A stretch of DNA of 64,000 nucleotides from Rosellinia necatrix. Taxonomy: Eukaryota; Ascomycota; Sordariomycetes; Xylariales; Xylariaceae. Shown piece after piece: positions 10,695-23,201 of the stretch. The stretch is taken from the NCBI GenBank assembly GCA_021209875.1, contig JAGYVD010000006.1, forward strand, positions 3,038,001-3,102,000. The letters run 5' to 3'. Position numbers and translations under genes: made by a program. The notes below the pieces were generated by a model. That model was not told the DNA's origin and searched no databases. It saw only the letters and a list, made by a program, of their open reading frames with translations. How positions within the stretch are numbered: the stretch's first letter is position 1; every line of letters starts with the position of its first letter.

Positions 10695-11917
10695 CTTGTT
10701 TGTCCCACGCACGCTAGACCTAGTGTAGTGTATTAAGGTTTCGGTAGGTAGGGACTTTGCAGGGGAGATACTCAGGGATGCACAGAGTGGAGTGAGACAT
10801 GAACTTGATGAGGGGCTCCTTCTACACTAAACTTTTAAGCCTCTTTGGGTAGCCTGTACCTTGTTATAGCGAGTATCCTGATTAAGAAGTAAAAACAGTG
10901 AGAATATCTAATTAGTAAGTATTATTCTCTAAACGGACGACTAAGTGCTGTAAGTCACCCAAGTAGCTATAAACAAGGTTCGCTCCTTCAACGATAATAT
11001 CAGTCATCCAACTTAGATAACTAGGTAGGTAATTTGCTGTTTTACCACTGGGCCTCTGTAATCAGGCCCCTTATGCACAGCTCTGTGTACAGTTGGAAAT
11101 CATATATCAATCTTGTCGCGGATAGATACGTGCCCATATAATATTACCAGGAGTACCAGCTACCTCTAGGTAGGCAGGCAGGGTGCCTAAACTTGCACGG
11201 GACTACAGCGCGCATCGGTAGTGTGCATACATAGATACTAAGTAGTGTAGATTGGTCACGTTCTTTATAATAGGTGTAATGCAGCTAGCGTGAGTCATGG
11301 TCAGTATTATGCCAAGAACATCTGCCCTACACTACAAGTATGTCGGTGATAGCCACGGCGCGAGCCCTGTTCCCCTAGTGCCCTGGTCCGATATCCTCAA
11401 TCTATATCTAACAGGGTGCGTGCGCGTCTAGCATTCAGGCACCTCCATTAATCCACTCTATGATTCACCTCGTGTGAATCGAGCCATTATCACCCTGTTT
11501 ACCAGATAATACTCCTATCTGTGTCGTGCCTATGTAAATCTCGGAAAGACAAAAAAGGGTGTAGCCGGCGCAACACGACCGCCCAGGCTGCGATGACATG
11601 CACTACACGGCCGTCAAATATTCGCGTCGTCTCGTCCTATATTAACTGTCCCCCGCCTGCCGTCATCGTGTTTCAATAAGGGCCGAGGTGGCACTTCGTA
11701 ATTTCCAATGCGTCGCTCTTCGTGGACTGTGCGACAGTAGCTCTGTTTTCTCTGGAGCAAGCACATTCAATACGAACATTCTGTGAACCCCAGAGAAATG
11801 AGCGAGCAAGGCCGCGACAAGAACGAACTCAACGCAAATGAGGGAGCGAGTGGTCCAAATGGCCTTGTTGCACGTGCAATCATCCCGGCACAATGTTTGT
11901 CAAGCTCTGCATAAGTC
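10695..11917. other. Intergenic region between NLR and GPI-type gene
   Basis: Divergent promoters of the NLR (-) and GPI-type (+) genes. A/T-rich, with many short CTAGGTAGG-type words around 11020-11180. No gene or RNA was recognised. Confidence 0.4.
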
Positions 11918-11924
11918 TATAAAT
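11918..11924 (+). promoter_or_regulatory. Putative TATA box of the GPI-type protein gene
   Basis: TATAAAT about 136 bases before the chosen ATG, followed by pyrimidine-rich sequence (CCTCCCCCCTTCCC) typical of fungal transcription start regions. Position and sequence fit; there is no direct evidence of use. Confidence 0.4.
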
Positions 11925-12059
11925 GAGGACCCCCGTATCGTTAAACTTCCCCCGCCGTGGTGATTCCTCCCCCCTTCCCTTTTGCGGATCTTCACTTTGG
12001 CCTTCCTTCGCTCTCTACCGCTCGTTATTATAACAGTCACTCGTTTTTCGGTTTTCAAC

Positions 12060-12881
12060 ATGGTACTAAAGAAGCTCTTGGTTGCCGCTGGCCTCGCTGC
12101 CTCTCCGGCCCTGGCGGGCAACCCACAGGGCTACGGGTACGGGGGCATGACCGACACAGCCGTGGGTATATCGACTTATTCGCCTCCGAGCGTAGACACA
12201 TCGTCGGCCATTCTTCCCATTACTATCACGAATTCGGCCACTGTGACCAGGCCGGTCACTGTCACTCATACGGTTACCGTATCTCCGCCGGCCTGTAGCT
12301 CTGAGGGGACGACGACCATTGATGGCACTACTAGCATTACTCTCACTACCAGAAGCACCATATATGTCTCTGTCTTGCCGTCATCTGAGATTTCCACTCA
12401 GACAGCCCAGGCTACTGGTATTACCGGTGCAGATACGTCTACCGTCATCGCTGGCACCTCTTCTACCTTAACCACCGGCCTCGGCGTGAACAACGCTACC
12501 ACGTCGTGCGAATCAACCACGAGTAGGCTATTCTAACCCAGTCATCCCAGCCCCCCTTTTTTGTTCTCTCAACCCGGTTGGGTACAGACTCTAGCTCACC
12601 ACTCTACAGCTACCGCTGAGGTCGACGGTGCCACAGGCAGCCTGTCAAGCACTCTCACCAACGCCCTTACTCTGCCCACCCCATATATCTGGACGATAAG
12701 TACGGTAATACCAGGGACTGCCATGAGCACAACCGGTTTCGGAGCGACACACACGTCGACCTCAACTGCACCCATCCCAACCATCCCTACGTCGACGGGC
12801 ATCCGAGCCATAGTTGATGGAGGACTACTAGCTGGCATAATCAGCCTCGTCTCATTGATCTCCGCCCTTATTACCCTCTAA
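12060..12881 (+). CDS. Ser/Thr-rich secreted protein, probably GPI-anchored
   Basis: Likely cell wall or plasma membrane surface protein. Exons 12060-12522 and 12610-12881, 244 residues. The start at 12060 gives MVLKKLLVAAGLAASPALAG, a clean signal peptide; an upstream in-frame ATG at 11982 would bury it. The middle is dominated by Ser, Thr, Val and Gly with TVTHTVTVSPPACSS, a pattern common in fungal wall proteins and a target for O-mannosylation. The tail, GIISLVSLISALITL, is a hydrophobic stretch ending at the stop with a small-residue region (TGIRAIVDGG) before it, as in GPI-attachment signals. The intron (12523-12609, donor GTAGGC, acceptor TACAG) is phase 1 and joins Thr to TAEVDG. No enzymatic domain is seen. 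Few cysteines, so not CFEM. Confidence 0.75.
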
Positions 12882-13444
12882 TTACTGGCACCGTAGTAAA
12901 GCGATAGTGTGGGGAACATGCTGGAGATCATTTTTGGGGTTTAATGTCTACTCATCCCCCCTTTCCACTAATACCCTATACAATAGGACGATAAACGAGA
13001 CATGTTGCCTTTTTTTCAGTGTCCGGGGATCTATTCCTCTTGCCCCAACTCAGCTCAGATACGAATCCCGGGATTCACAGACGCAAGCGAATGCCAATAG
13101 ACAAGGGTAGAAAACGTCGCGTGTATTGTGAAAGGAAAATTATAAGACGAGAGCTCTGTGTACCAATGTGATCCCATGCTAGCTCTGTGTCAGTGAGGTC
13201 AACACCACGAAGGCTTCTAGGCCTGAATAATCATACCGCCATTGTAGCTGTATGTATCCTATCATCGCCACCATAGTATAGCAACCGTTTCCATGATACT
13301 ATGTCTCGTAAATGCCCCATACTGCCTTAATTATAGAATGCCCGAGATGTGTTATAGTGTCGATCAGATCGGCGGAGAATTCCTGTTCTGCACGCCTATA
13401 CCAAAAGCGAAACAAGCTCCCCCCACAACGCGTAGCCCAGATAG
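12882..13444. other. Convergent intergenic region
   Basis: Lies between the GPI-type gene (+) and the DUF7587-like gene (-). Nothing recognisable; presumed 3' flanks of both. Confidence 0.4.
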
Positions 13445-14275
13445 TCAGTATTCAGGTTTAAATCCCGTCGAGCGCTTCGTCGAAAGTATTTCTCCCCTCT
13501 CTTGCACTGGCCCTTCAACTCGTTTGCGCTTTTTAGATATCGTCTTGGGGCGGATATTTCGTAAATCCGGGAAATCTTGATATGGATGCATTTCGATTAT
13601 GCTCTCGGGCGGGATATGGCTCTCTAAGAGATATTCCCCTCGGCTGTAAGGTCGACTTTGATGACCGGTTTCCCGAATGTTGCTTAATAAAGTGGGAACG
13701 TGGAAAAGTCGCTGCGCTTTGTGATCCCAGCCCGGCCCACTAGAATGAAAGATGACAACTTGCAAGCCAGTGCGGCCATGGCTTAGAAGGGTTTTAACCA
13801 ACCGCCGTACTTTTTCCCAGTCGTCCGTCGCTGAGATAAACGGACTGGGATGGCGAGACCTCCAATTCAAGTGCCTGGTTACCAAAGTCTGGAAAAGCCA
13901 TGGAGTAAAATGAAAAAGCCCGTGGCGTCTCGCTTTGAGCCCCCCGTGAGGTTGTTGGTCATGAATAACCCGAAAAAGTCTTTGTGGACGTATGGGGCCG
14001 GTACAGGTAAAAATAGGCATGGAGGGTTTTATCATAGGCCAACCATTCACAAAGCCGCCGCGCCACGCATTCTCATCGAAACTTGGAATAATATCATCTG
14101 GACAGGTCTTTTCGAGTGCTGACCATCCTTCTCTAGTCCCCCAACATTTAAAGTTGATATAGGGATTGGTGGTGCATCTAACGATGAAGAGCTCAGATTC
14201 GGGCGAATCTGAGTACGTTACCGATTCCTTCCCAAAAAGAGGGATGTGAAAACATTGAGACGGTGCCTCTGCCAT
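13445..14275 (-). CDS. DUF7587-like hypothetical protein
   Basis: Single open frame of 276 residues from ATG 14275; the reading frame opens a little earlier at a TTG. The core from PQRLFRVIHDQQPHGG through HPSPFISATDDWEK, TGLQVVIFHSSG and GEYLLESHIPPESI resembles the DUF7587 domain of fungal proteins, whose function is unknown to me. The C-terminus has KKRKR, a possible nuclear localisation signal. No signal peptide or membrane segment. It sits beside the NLR and the inverted-repeat copy B, in the accessory-looking island. It could be a decayed member of a multicopy family, but there is no internal stop. Confidence 0.55.
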   Translation of the reverse strand: MAEAPSQCFHIPLFGKESVTYSDSPESELFIVRCTTNPYINFKCWGTREGWSALEKTCPDDIIPSFDENAWRGGFVNGWPMIKPSMPIFTCTGPIRPQRLFRVIHDQQPHGGLKARRHGLFHFTPWLFQTLVTRHLNWRSRHPSPFISATDDWEKVRRLVKTLLSHGRTGLQVVIFHSSGPGWDHKAQRLFHVPTLLSNIRETGHQSRPYSRGEYLLESHIPPESIIEMHPYQDFPDLRNIRPKTISKKRKRVEGPVQERGEILSTKRSTGFKPEY

Positions 14276-14585
14276 TATCAATATAGGTAGGGATAATATA
14301 GATAATGAAAGTGATGAATGGGAGCTGAAAAGAGAAACACCGTTGGTAAATCCACAGTACGCCTGATATACCTCTGCTCCGGCTGGTAATGCTAGGGTGA
14401 TGATAGATGAGGTAGGTGAAGTATTCTTTTGATCTTGTTCTTGGGAGTATGTGAGATAATACGCGTGATATTGAAATAGGCCTTCCGTCTTAAATATTAC
14501 GGTGTTCTATAGGAAGGAAAGAACGGAAAAATTCAGTCGGTACCCTTGCACTTGCCCATACCGAACTCCTAGACGATGTTACTGC
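14276..14585. other. Upstream flank of the DUF7587-like gene
   Basis: No gene. Repetitive GATGATAGATGAGGTAGG-type sequence and A/T-rich segments; the presumed promoter of the minus-strand gene. Confidence 0.35.
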
Positions 14586-14746
14586 CACGGAACTAGTCCT
14601 TAACCTAAGAACTCCACTAGGGCACGGGCCAGAATACTGTATATAAAAGGAGCGAGTAGCTGGCGACTGACCAAGTGAGGAACCTTCCCTCCTTGTGCAA
14701 TAACATAAGTCATTTCTGGAACTACCAGCAGTGTGAACTGTGACAG
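14586..14746 (-). repeat. Inverted repeat copy B (pairs with 6065-6224)
   Basis: Reverse complement matches 6065-6224 almost base for base. Read on the minus strand it still encodes the peptide ending APFIYSILARALVEFLG followed by a stop. Here the codons read PEMT where copy A reads PKIT, both G-to-A differences relative to this copy. Confidence 0.9.
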
Positions 14747-15750
14747 TTACAAACCCTAAGAGTTCTCGTGGAGATGGAGTTTCGGTAGATAAAGCCAGCT
14801 CTTTTCTGTGCGAGCCATTAATGAGTATCCTCTTGAGGTAGTTTATCGGGGATCGCTATTAAGGGTCAGGAAGGATTTTCACGTGCCTCTCTGGAGTGTC
14901 GGATGGAACTATTGGCAGGAACGGCCCCTTATAACGGATGATAACGACTTGACCGGATGGCACTGTCGCAAATACCATGGCGTTAGCAAAATGACTTCAG
15001 TGGATGATGATAGTAATAAAATAAGTCTGCATCTGTTACCTAAGAAAATAGCTTTGTGTTGTTTGAGAAGGAGCGAGGGTATTAGTGACCATGTTGATAG
15101 AACCTGTAATTCCGTATCAATTAGCAAGCATCGAAGTAGTACATATCGCACCATGGGAATTATAACCTACTAGGGGTTTTAGAAGGTATAAGCGCCGAAG
15201 CCACGGGGATGCCGAGGTGTACATGGGCAGTAGATACGTTGGGATGTTGCCTGATAATGTAGTTTTCTGTTTATTATAATCGACTTTTCGAGTGGAAACT
15301 AGCTTTACGAACACCCTCCATACATCGTAAAGCACCCTCATGATAATATTTTAGACATATTCTTTAAACACCTCTTAAAATGGTATGGCCGACAAACATA
15401 AAACTTCCGTATCAACAAATACCACCCCATTATCCAAGCCCTCGCGGTGGATTTCCATGTCAATTTTCTCATCACAACAACCTTACTAACCAAGTGTATA
15501 AGTGTCCCGTATAGTCACTACCAATAATGGCATCACCTTCCTAATACCCACATACATAGTGGGCAGATGCTTAGTTATCTTAACATTGCTTACCAGAACG
15601 ATCGTAGAGACCGAGGTGTTGCCAACTAGAGCATCTGTAACTCCTCACCTACCGAGTTATCAATAGTCTAAGACTAGAGACTTCAAACTCACTTAATTTA
15701 TGTTTGTATCCATTAGAATTTGAGTCAATATATATTAAATTTCAATTATC
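14747..15750. other. AT-rich gene-free stretch
   Basis: Only short ORFs without recognisable product. A/T-rich, consistent with old repetitive or RIP-affected DNA, though no defined element could be delimited. Confidence 0.35.
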
Positions 15751-15844
15751 GCCCTGGTAGCTCAATTGGTTAGAGCGTCGGACTTTTATTAGTCTTAGAT
15801 TTATAGACATCCGAAGGCTGCGGGTTCGACCCCCGCCTGGGGCG
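15751..15844 (+). tRNA. tRNA-Lys(UUU) with intron
   Basis: Cloverleaf can be drawn: acceptor GCCCTGG with CTGGGGC and discriminator G15844; D arm GCTC...GAGC; anticodon stem TCGGA (15778-15782) with TCCGA (15810-15814); T arm GCGGG-TTCGACC-CCCGC. Loop reads C-T-TTT-A with anticodon TTT at 15785-15787. A 20 nt intron at 15789-15808 sits after base 37, the canonical nuclear tRNA intron position. A GGTTCGACCCC B box and a downstream T tract fit RNA polymerase III transcription. Confidence 0.93.
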
Positions 15845-16329
15845 ACGATTTCCCTTTTTACTCCAGAGGTTACTGCTGCTACCTTACTTATGCAATGAGT
15901 TAATCAACAATTCCTACTCCACTACCTACCTACCTACCCCCTTCCCTTATTATTGGACTCTTCCGTACTTTCTTTTCTTCTTCTTTCACGGCGATTGATC
16001 CATACACACACACGTTACGTACGGACGTCACGCAGGTATAGAATAACTACTAACATGGAAAGTCGGCGGCCTCCAGGGACAATAAATATGTGAGGACATT
16101 CGGTGAACTTTTAGTCCACAACTATTTATAACTTTCCGAGTTTGAGCTCTTATTTTCGGCTTCGATACCCGCGCTCCCCCTATCGCACCCGGAATCCTCT
16201 GTCCTGTTGCTATCTAGGGACTGGGAGAGAGCTGTCCGCTCAGGATAAGAAAGGGAATGAATGAATGGCTGCACATATATCCCAAAGGTATGTGAACCAC
16301 ACTTCCCTCCCCATTTAGGCTTCATCCCC
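15845..16329. other. Intergenic between tRNA-Lys and GDSL gene
   Basis: Holds CTACCTACCTACCTACC words near 15920-15937, pyrimidine-rich sequence and a short CACACACAC run. No gene. Confidence 0.4.
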
Positions 16330-17742
16330 TTATGCAAAGATGGCCAGAGGAAACTGATCCGCAATGGCCTGGTAGCCCGCTGGGTTAGGATGCAGATGGT
16401 CGCCGCCGTCGTACTGCGCGGCCAGATTGGCCTGGTTCGACGGACTGGCCAGGAACTTGGCAAAGTCGATCGAGGCGGCGAAGCTGCCGTCGCCGCCGGC
16501 CAGAATCCACCGGTTCACCGCCTGCCGCGCCGAGTCGCGCGTGGGGCTGCTGTACGCCTGTCCGCTGCCGCCGAACGGGGTGATCGTGGCCCCGAACATC
16601 GTGATGCCCGCCACCCTGGCCTCCGCCGCGATCGTCTTGAAGGCGCCCTGGAGGCCGCTGCCGATCCGCGACTGCGTGCCCGAGTCCGCCGACGCGCCGC
16701 CGATGTCGTTCACGCCCTCGAAGATGAGCCCGTACCTGACGCCCGCCGTCGCCAGGAGATCCCGCTTGTACCGCTGCAGCAACGGCGGGCCCAGCCCCCC
16801 CGTCAGGACCGTGTTGCCGCCCGCCGCCTGGTTGACGACCGCAATGTTCGTGATGTTCTCCTTCTGCATCCTGGCGAGGAGGAGGTCCGGCCACCTGTGA
16901 CGCATGTCAGTCTCCCGAGGTTCGTGTTGCAACGCAGCGCTCAATCTAACCGGTTGTTCTTGTTGTCGGTGCTACCGCGGCCGTCCGTGATGCTGTCGCC
17001 GAGGATTACCAGGGCCGCTGTCGTCTTTGGAGCCCAAACCTCGACCGCATTCAAAAAGTACCAGTGAGCCGTGTTCGCCCCGGTCACGCTGGAGGCGTTG
17101 ACATGGTTTCCTTGCTGCATCCACGAGGTTGTACGGCTGCCGGGATGGCCCGTAATGCTGGTACCGGATTGGCCGGCTTGGGAGTAGAGCGTGACCGTGA
17201 TCATGGACTGCGGTTCGATCTTGACGTCGATGGGGTCCGTATAGGCCACTTGGCCCTGAGGTATGCTCACGGAGCTTGCACCGTTGAACGTCAACCCCCT
17301 GAGAGTTGTAGTATCTATGCCGCTAACGCCAGCCTCGCCGCCCGTCGGCAGGGCTAGAGATGCAGCTGTTATGGGTAACGCACTGCCACCAAACGTGTTA
17401 GAGATCTGGATACGGATCCTCTCAGCCCCAATGGACATGTGAAGCGTCTGCCGGAGGGTTGCGTCCCGGAATACGCCTCCTCCAGTCTATGCGGCAACGT
17501 TAGGCACGAAATAACGTGGATTTGAACAGAAGACACTGTTATGCTGTACTTACGAAAGGGGACGGGGGTAAGTTGCTCTGTTCAACTAGCTGTGGCATCG
17601 ACGCCCACGTAGTAACCCAATGAGAATCCCCGTCCTGTCTCTGGGCCAGCTTATTAACCCCCAGCGGTGATCCAACCGCACATGTTGCCCATAGCAGACA
17701 AGCTGCGATAGACAATGGCTTAAGCCCCATGTCCCCTAGCAT
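16330..17742 (-). CDS. Secreted GDSL/SGNH-family hydrolase
   Basis: Probable extracellular esterase, lipase or polysaccharide deacetylase of the SGNH fold. Exons (minus): 17742-17554, 17486-16951, 16894-16330; 429 residues. N-terminal signal peptide (LSIAACLLWATCAVGSPLG), then WVTTWASMPQL and FRDATLRQTLHMSIG, a beta-rich N-terminal domain. SGNH blocks in order: GDSITDGRGS with the nucleophile Ser (~225), GVNDIG with the Asn (~302), and DHLHPN with the catalytic Asp and His (~408). Introns are 67 and 56 nt with GTAAGT and GTTAGA donors; both junctions restore continuous motifs (SPF-TGGGVFRD and KNNR-WPDLLLAR). Start could be 17742 or the in-frame ATG at 17730; either leaves a signal peptide. 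The substrate cannot be told from sequence. Confidence 0.88.
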
Positions 17743-20146
17743 CTCTAACCGGATCACTAGATATCAGGTTATGTGTATTCGTTGGTGTAGACACGAGAAA
17801 TGCCAAGCCGACGGACATTCTGATCGCGAACGGTAGTGGCATCTGTTGGGGATATTTATTCCGTTCCCAAACCTCGATACTGTGGGGTTTGTTTCCCTGG
17901 GGTTACGGACTAATAACCTCCGTGATGTTTAAGGAACCATCTGACAACATTTAGCCGTAGCCTGGGTTTATTATGGCTGAGTTGCTATCTGCTATATATC
18001 CTTCGCCAACTTGCTTTAGATCGATGATTCTAGTATAATATTTATGGCAGGAGAGACGCAAACGAGGGCATAGCTGTCAGCCAATTGGATTAGAGCCGGG
18101 GGACTATAACTAAAGAAGGAAGCCTTTCTCGACGACACCCTTGCCTATTGAAGAGGGGTGGGTAGTCGATCGCGCAGGGCAGCTATAGTTTCGGCTGCAT
18201 CTCACTCATCTGTACCAAGCTTCGTTGCCTAGGGTATATATATTTATCCCAATTATCTTTCACGTCCAAGAAAAGTTTCAAAAAGTAGACAATGTGTAGG
18301 CCAAATAGTGAATGTCAATGCCATTCATACTTCATAGGATGATGGATCGGCCGCAAGTGTTCTCAAATTCAGATGTTTCTACGCAGCGGCTTACATGTAA
18401 TTTAAACGCCAGCCAGCCTTGGAAAAACAGCGGACCTGAAAGGACCTCCAGGTACGGTTAGAGATAGATACATACCCTACCATCTAGTGTAGCTTACCTA
18501 CCATCTCATCTAGTCTAGGAGCCAGCCACCCGCACTCCCGCACACCCTTCGAGGGCCATTGTATGGCACCGTGGCGTGGGTAGACGGCACCATTGGCTTA
18601 GTATCGCAGAAGTAGTAAGCTGAAATGTTCCATTCTATCCTATATTACTACCTGCTCTGCAGTTTAGGATCCATATACAGACTGTATCGTATGTTTGTTG
18701 CGTTGGCAATGCTGGCATGCTATTATCATCGGCGGTAGGGGGCCTACCAACATGAGAATTCGCCGGGGGAATGTTTCCAGGCACATGAAGAAAGAAGTAA
18801 GGAAAGAAAGTGATAGGTACACGTGTGTGCATATAGTCTACCTCGGCCGATATTAGGTGGTCTTGGACTAACCAATGCGGAAGTCTGGATGGCCGCTAAC
18901 GCAGGGCACATCTACACTACTCCGTATTGCTTCTATGCCATCGCATGGGTGAGCTTCGCGTTCAGCTATTAGGTATCTGGACAATAAAGGTACTGACTGA
19001 CGCACCAACAGCAAACCATACCTCGGAGTCGGCGCATTGTCGCTTCATCCACGATAGTTATCGTGTCCCTTGAAAACGTAGGGAATAAATTGTTATGGTG
19101 GTATAAGTTCCCGCCAAACAAATATACAAGTGTTAGATAAATAAATAAAGTAGGTAGTTAGGTACTTCGTACTTGCCCACATCTTTGTGCTGATATTTAA
19201 GGGTTGTATGATTGGATAGCTCTTACGATCTTTGCACCAAAGGGTACCGAAGCCCCTCGGCGGTGCGCCTAAGCGTTCCCACTGTAGCTACGTTTTACAA
19301 CAGGTACCTACTTGTACCTAGGTATGTAAGAACCTTACCTCTGCCCTTCCATCCAAAGCAGCCGCTATTTCCCCCTCTTTTCTGCAGCACGTAAGCATGT
19401 CGGGTACCCAGACTGTCGCTAAACGTCATCAGCTTAGGAGGTACTCAAGTTGGTTTGACCCGACGTTCGACTAAATACCTGCTCTGGGAGAAACATCTCT
19501 TTAGTAAGTCTGTCTTAACCTATATAAGCGCGGCATTATAAAAAAAGAAAAGAAAAAAGAATTGGAAAGAAACTCCGTACAAACTTGAGGTCACAATGAC
19601 CTGGCCCACCCTGGTTCTGCTTAAGCAATGGTAGGTACCCCTGACATTTACCCCTCCAATGCCAAATACAAAGGTACCTCTCGTCACCAAGAACTGGCCG
19701 ACTTAGGACCCTACTACCTCTGCCAACAGCCTACTACTGCTAGTCATTGGCAGCAAAATCGCTGATCACTTTTTTTTCTTAAGATTCGTTCCACTGACTC
19801 ACTCCTCAACATCAAATATAGTAATTTACAAAACAATAAAGTTGCTTGCCTTCCCTACTCCCTAGTCCCTACTTCCTACTCTTATTGAGCAGCCCACCGC
19901 GTTTCTACCTTTATACTCCTGAGATACCCGCCCGCTTTTTTTTTAATTTCTTTCATTTTCGTGTTCCCACGACCGGTTAGTCCATCAGCCAGCCATTATC
20001 CAGCCAGCTCATTTCGACCCATCTCATCGTCGCAAACGTGCTAGACTCACCCCCGCCAACACCAGCTCAGTTCTCACAGCCCTTGGAAGGCTGGTCAATT
20101 GCAAGTGTGCGCATTGTTGTATTTGGACACAGATTCGAGCATCACA
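17743..20146. other. Divergent intergenic region, 2.4 kb
   Basis: Between the GDSL gene (-) and DAHP synthase (+). No gene seen. CTACC/GGTAGG words recur at 18476-18500 and 19150-19320, and a pyrimidine-rich zone at 19850-20050 probably marks the DAHP synthase transcription start region. Confidence 0.4.
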
Positions 20147-21622
<1,476 letters not shown>

Positions 21623-22096
21623 GGGACATCGATGTTGTAAGGGGAATTCGGAGGGTGCGAAACAAAATAAAAAAAAAAAAAACAAATTGGTGACGGCGTA
21701 CTATAGCGGAATGAACTGGTGGGGAGCTGATTATATCTGGAACAACAAAAGTAGGACATGGCGTAGATGGACATAATAAGCAGATTCCATAAAATTTTTT
21801 GGGGTATAACGGATTAGGGATCCCCCAAAAGGAATTGCGCACAATTGATAGCAAATCCAAGTTATTAGATCATCCGGAAGCGTGACTGTTTATGATACAT
21901 CTCAAAATGCTTTGACAGCCCCCACATCAGTCAATGGTTCTTGTACTGCCACCGTTCCAAGCCGTTCAAACGACACACAGGCCAAACTCCGAACGCCAGG
22001 CCAGGCTACACCGTGAGACCGAGTCCTTATATACCCCCTCCCATAGCATCCCATACCTAACATAAACAATGATATCTCCTCCCCCGGGGTCGAGCG
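21623..22096. other. Convergent intergenic region
   Basis: 3' flanks of DAHP synthase and the Cys-rich membrane protein gene; an A-run at about 21669-21681. No gene. Confidence 0.45.
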
Positions 22097-22544
22097 CTAA
22101 CCCCTCGTATGCGAGAGGGGTGCGTAGGCGCCCCTGTTCCGGACGTTAGACCGGGGCGTTCCGAGCCCTCCTCCACCACCGGCGGTAGCAGCAGCAGCAG
22201 CGGCGGCGGCGGCGGCGGCCTTCCTCCCCTCGCGCAGCTCGTAGACGCGCTTGGCGACGGCCCAGCCCAGCAGGCCGGCGGTGCCGAGGATGAAGCCCCA
22301 GACGATGATCTGGTCCTTGCGGCTGTCGCGCTGGATGCAGGTGGAGAGCACGTCGGTCTCGGCGGCGGCGTCCTTGCAGATCGGCAGGTTCTGGGCGAGG
22401 CAGAAGGCGTGCGTGCACTGCGTGCAGGAGGCCTGGGCCCCGAGCTGGATCAGCGTGCTGTTCTTGAAGCACGTGCACTTGCAGAACAAGGGGGCGGCTG
22501 CTCGGTCGTTCGTTAGCCTGATTTTTCTTCTTTTTCTTCTTCTT

Positions 22545-22575
<31 letters not shown>

Positions 22576-22716
22576 TTTTGTATTTTGTATGGTGGTTGGG
22601 GGGTTGGCGTGTCGGGTTGGTGGTGGGTTCGTTGGCTGTCTCGACTTACCTGTTGCTGAGGCTAGAGAGACGAGCGCCCCCAGTAGGACGAGCACGAAGG
22701 CCTGGAGGCGGGACAT
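22097..22716 (-). CDS. Cys-rich single-pass membrane protein, unknown function
   Basis: Exons (minus) 22716-22650 and 22497-22097, 155 residues. Signal peptide MSRLQAFVLVLLGALVSLA, then a short ectodomain with eight cysteines in FCKCTCFKNST, SCTQCTHAFC, ICK and CIQRD contexts, a predicted membrane helix (IIVWGFILGTAGLLGWAVA), and a cytoplasmic tail with an 11-Ala run and Gly-rich end. The architecture suggests a type I surface protein, with cysteines probably disulfide-bonded. I recall similar uncharacterised proteins in other Pezizomycotina but cannot name a family. The 152 nt intron contains a long TTC microsatellite on the plus strand. It is divergent from the mL50 gene, sharing a ~485 bp promoter region. 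Confidence 0.7.
22526..22573. repeat. (TTC)n microsatellite in intron
   Basis: Near-perfect TTC/GAA run inside the only intron of the Cys-rich membrane protein gene. Purine-pyrimidine mirror tract, likely length-variable. Confidence 0.85.
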
Positions 22717-23201
22717 GGTGGGCTCGTTCGATCGGACAGCTACTGCGCTCGCATGTGTGCTGTGTGTTCGTGGATGTGTGTCCCGACTAGGGGCCCAGAT
22801 ACGCAGCTTTGCTGCTAGGATAGACAAAAATGATGTATGACAGTTACTGAACTAAAGCAACAATTACAGCAATTACAGCAATTAATTGCGCCTCGGAGAC
22901 TGCCCGAGTGCCAAGCCTAACAGGGTACCGGGGTGTCGGGGGCGCAGAGGTGCGTCCAATAGGGAAGAGGCCTAGTGGATTCCGATGCAGGACATAGCGA
23001 ACTAACCCAGCTACTGTGGCTGGAACTCAGGTTAAATGGAACCAGGCCCAATTCAACGCCACGGCTGGCTTTTGGGGTTGCTCGTGAAATCGACAATCGT
23101 CTATCAAAAAAAAGGCCCGCCTTGAGTTATACCCCAAGCTTCAATCTCACATTCCAACGAAACGCCCCAAATCTCTCCCCCTGCTCTGTCACCACATAAT
23201 A
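22717..23201. promoter_or_regulatory. Divergent promoter region, Cys-rich protein / mL50
   Basis: The 485 bases between two outward-facing start codons. A short AATTACAGC direct repeat occurs near 22860-22885. No TATA box stands out. Shared control is inference from arrangement only. Confidence 0.35.

Noticed and set aside
14808..15173. 121-codon ORF in the AT-rich stretch
   Set aside because: No recognisable motifs, overlaps antisense ORFs, no splice context.
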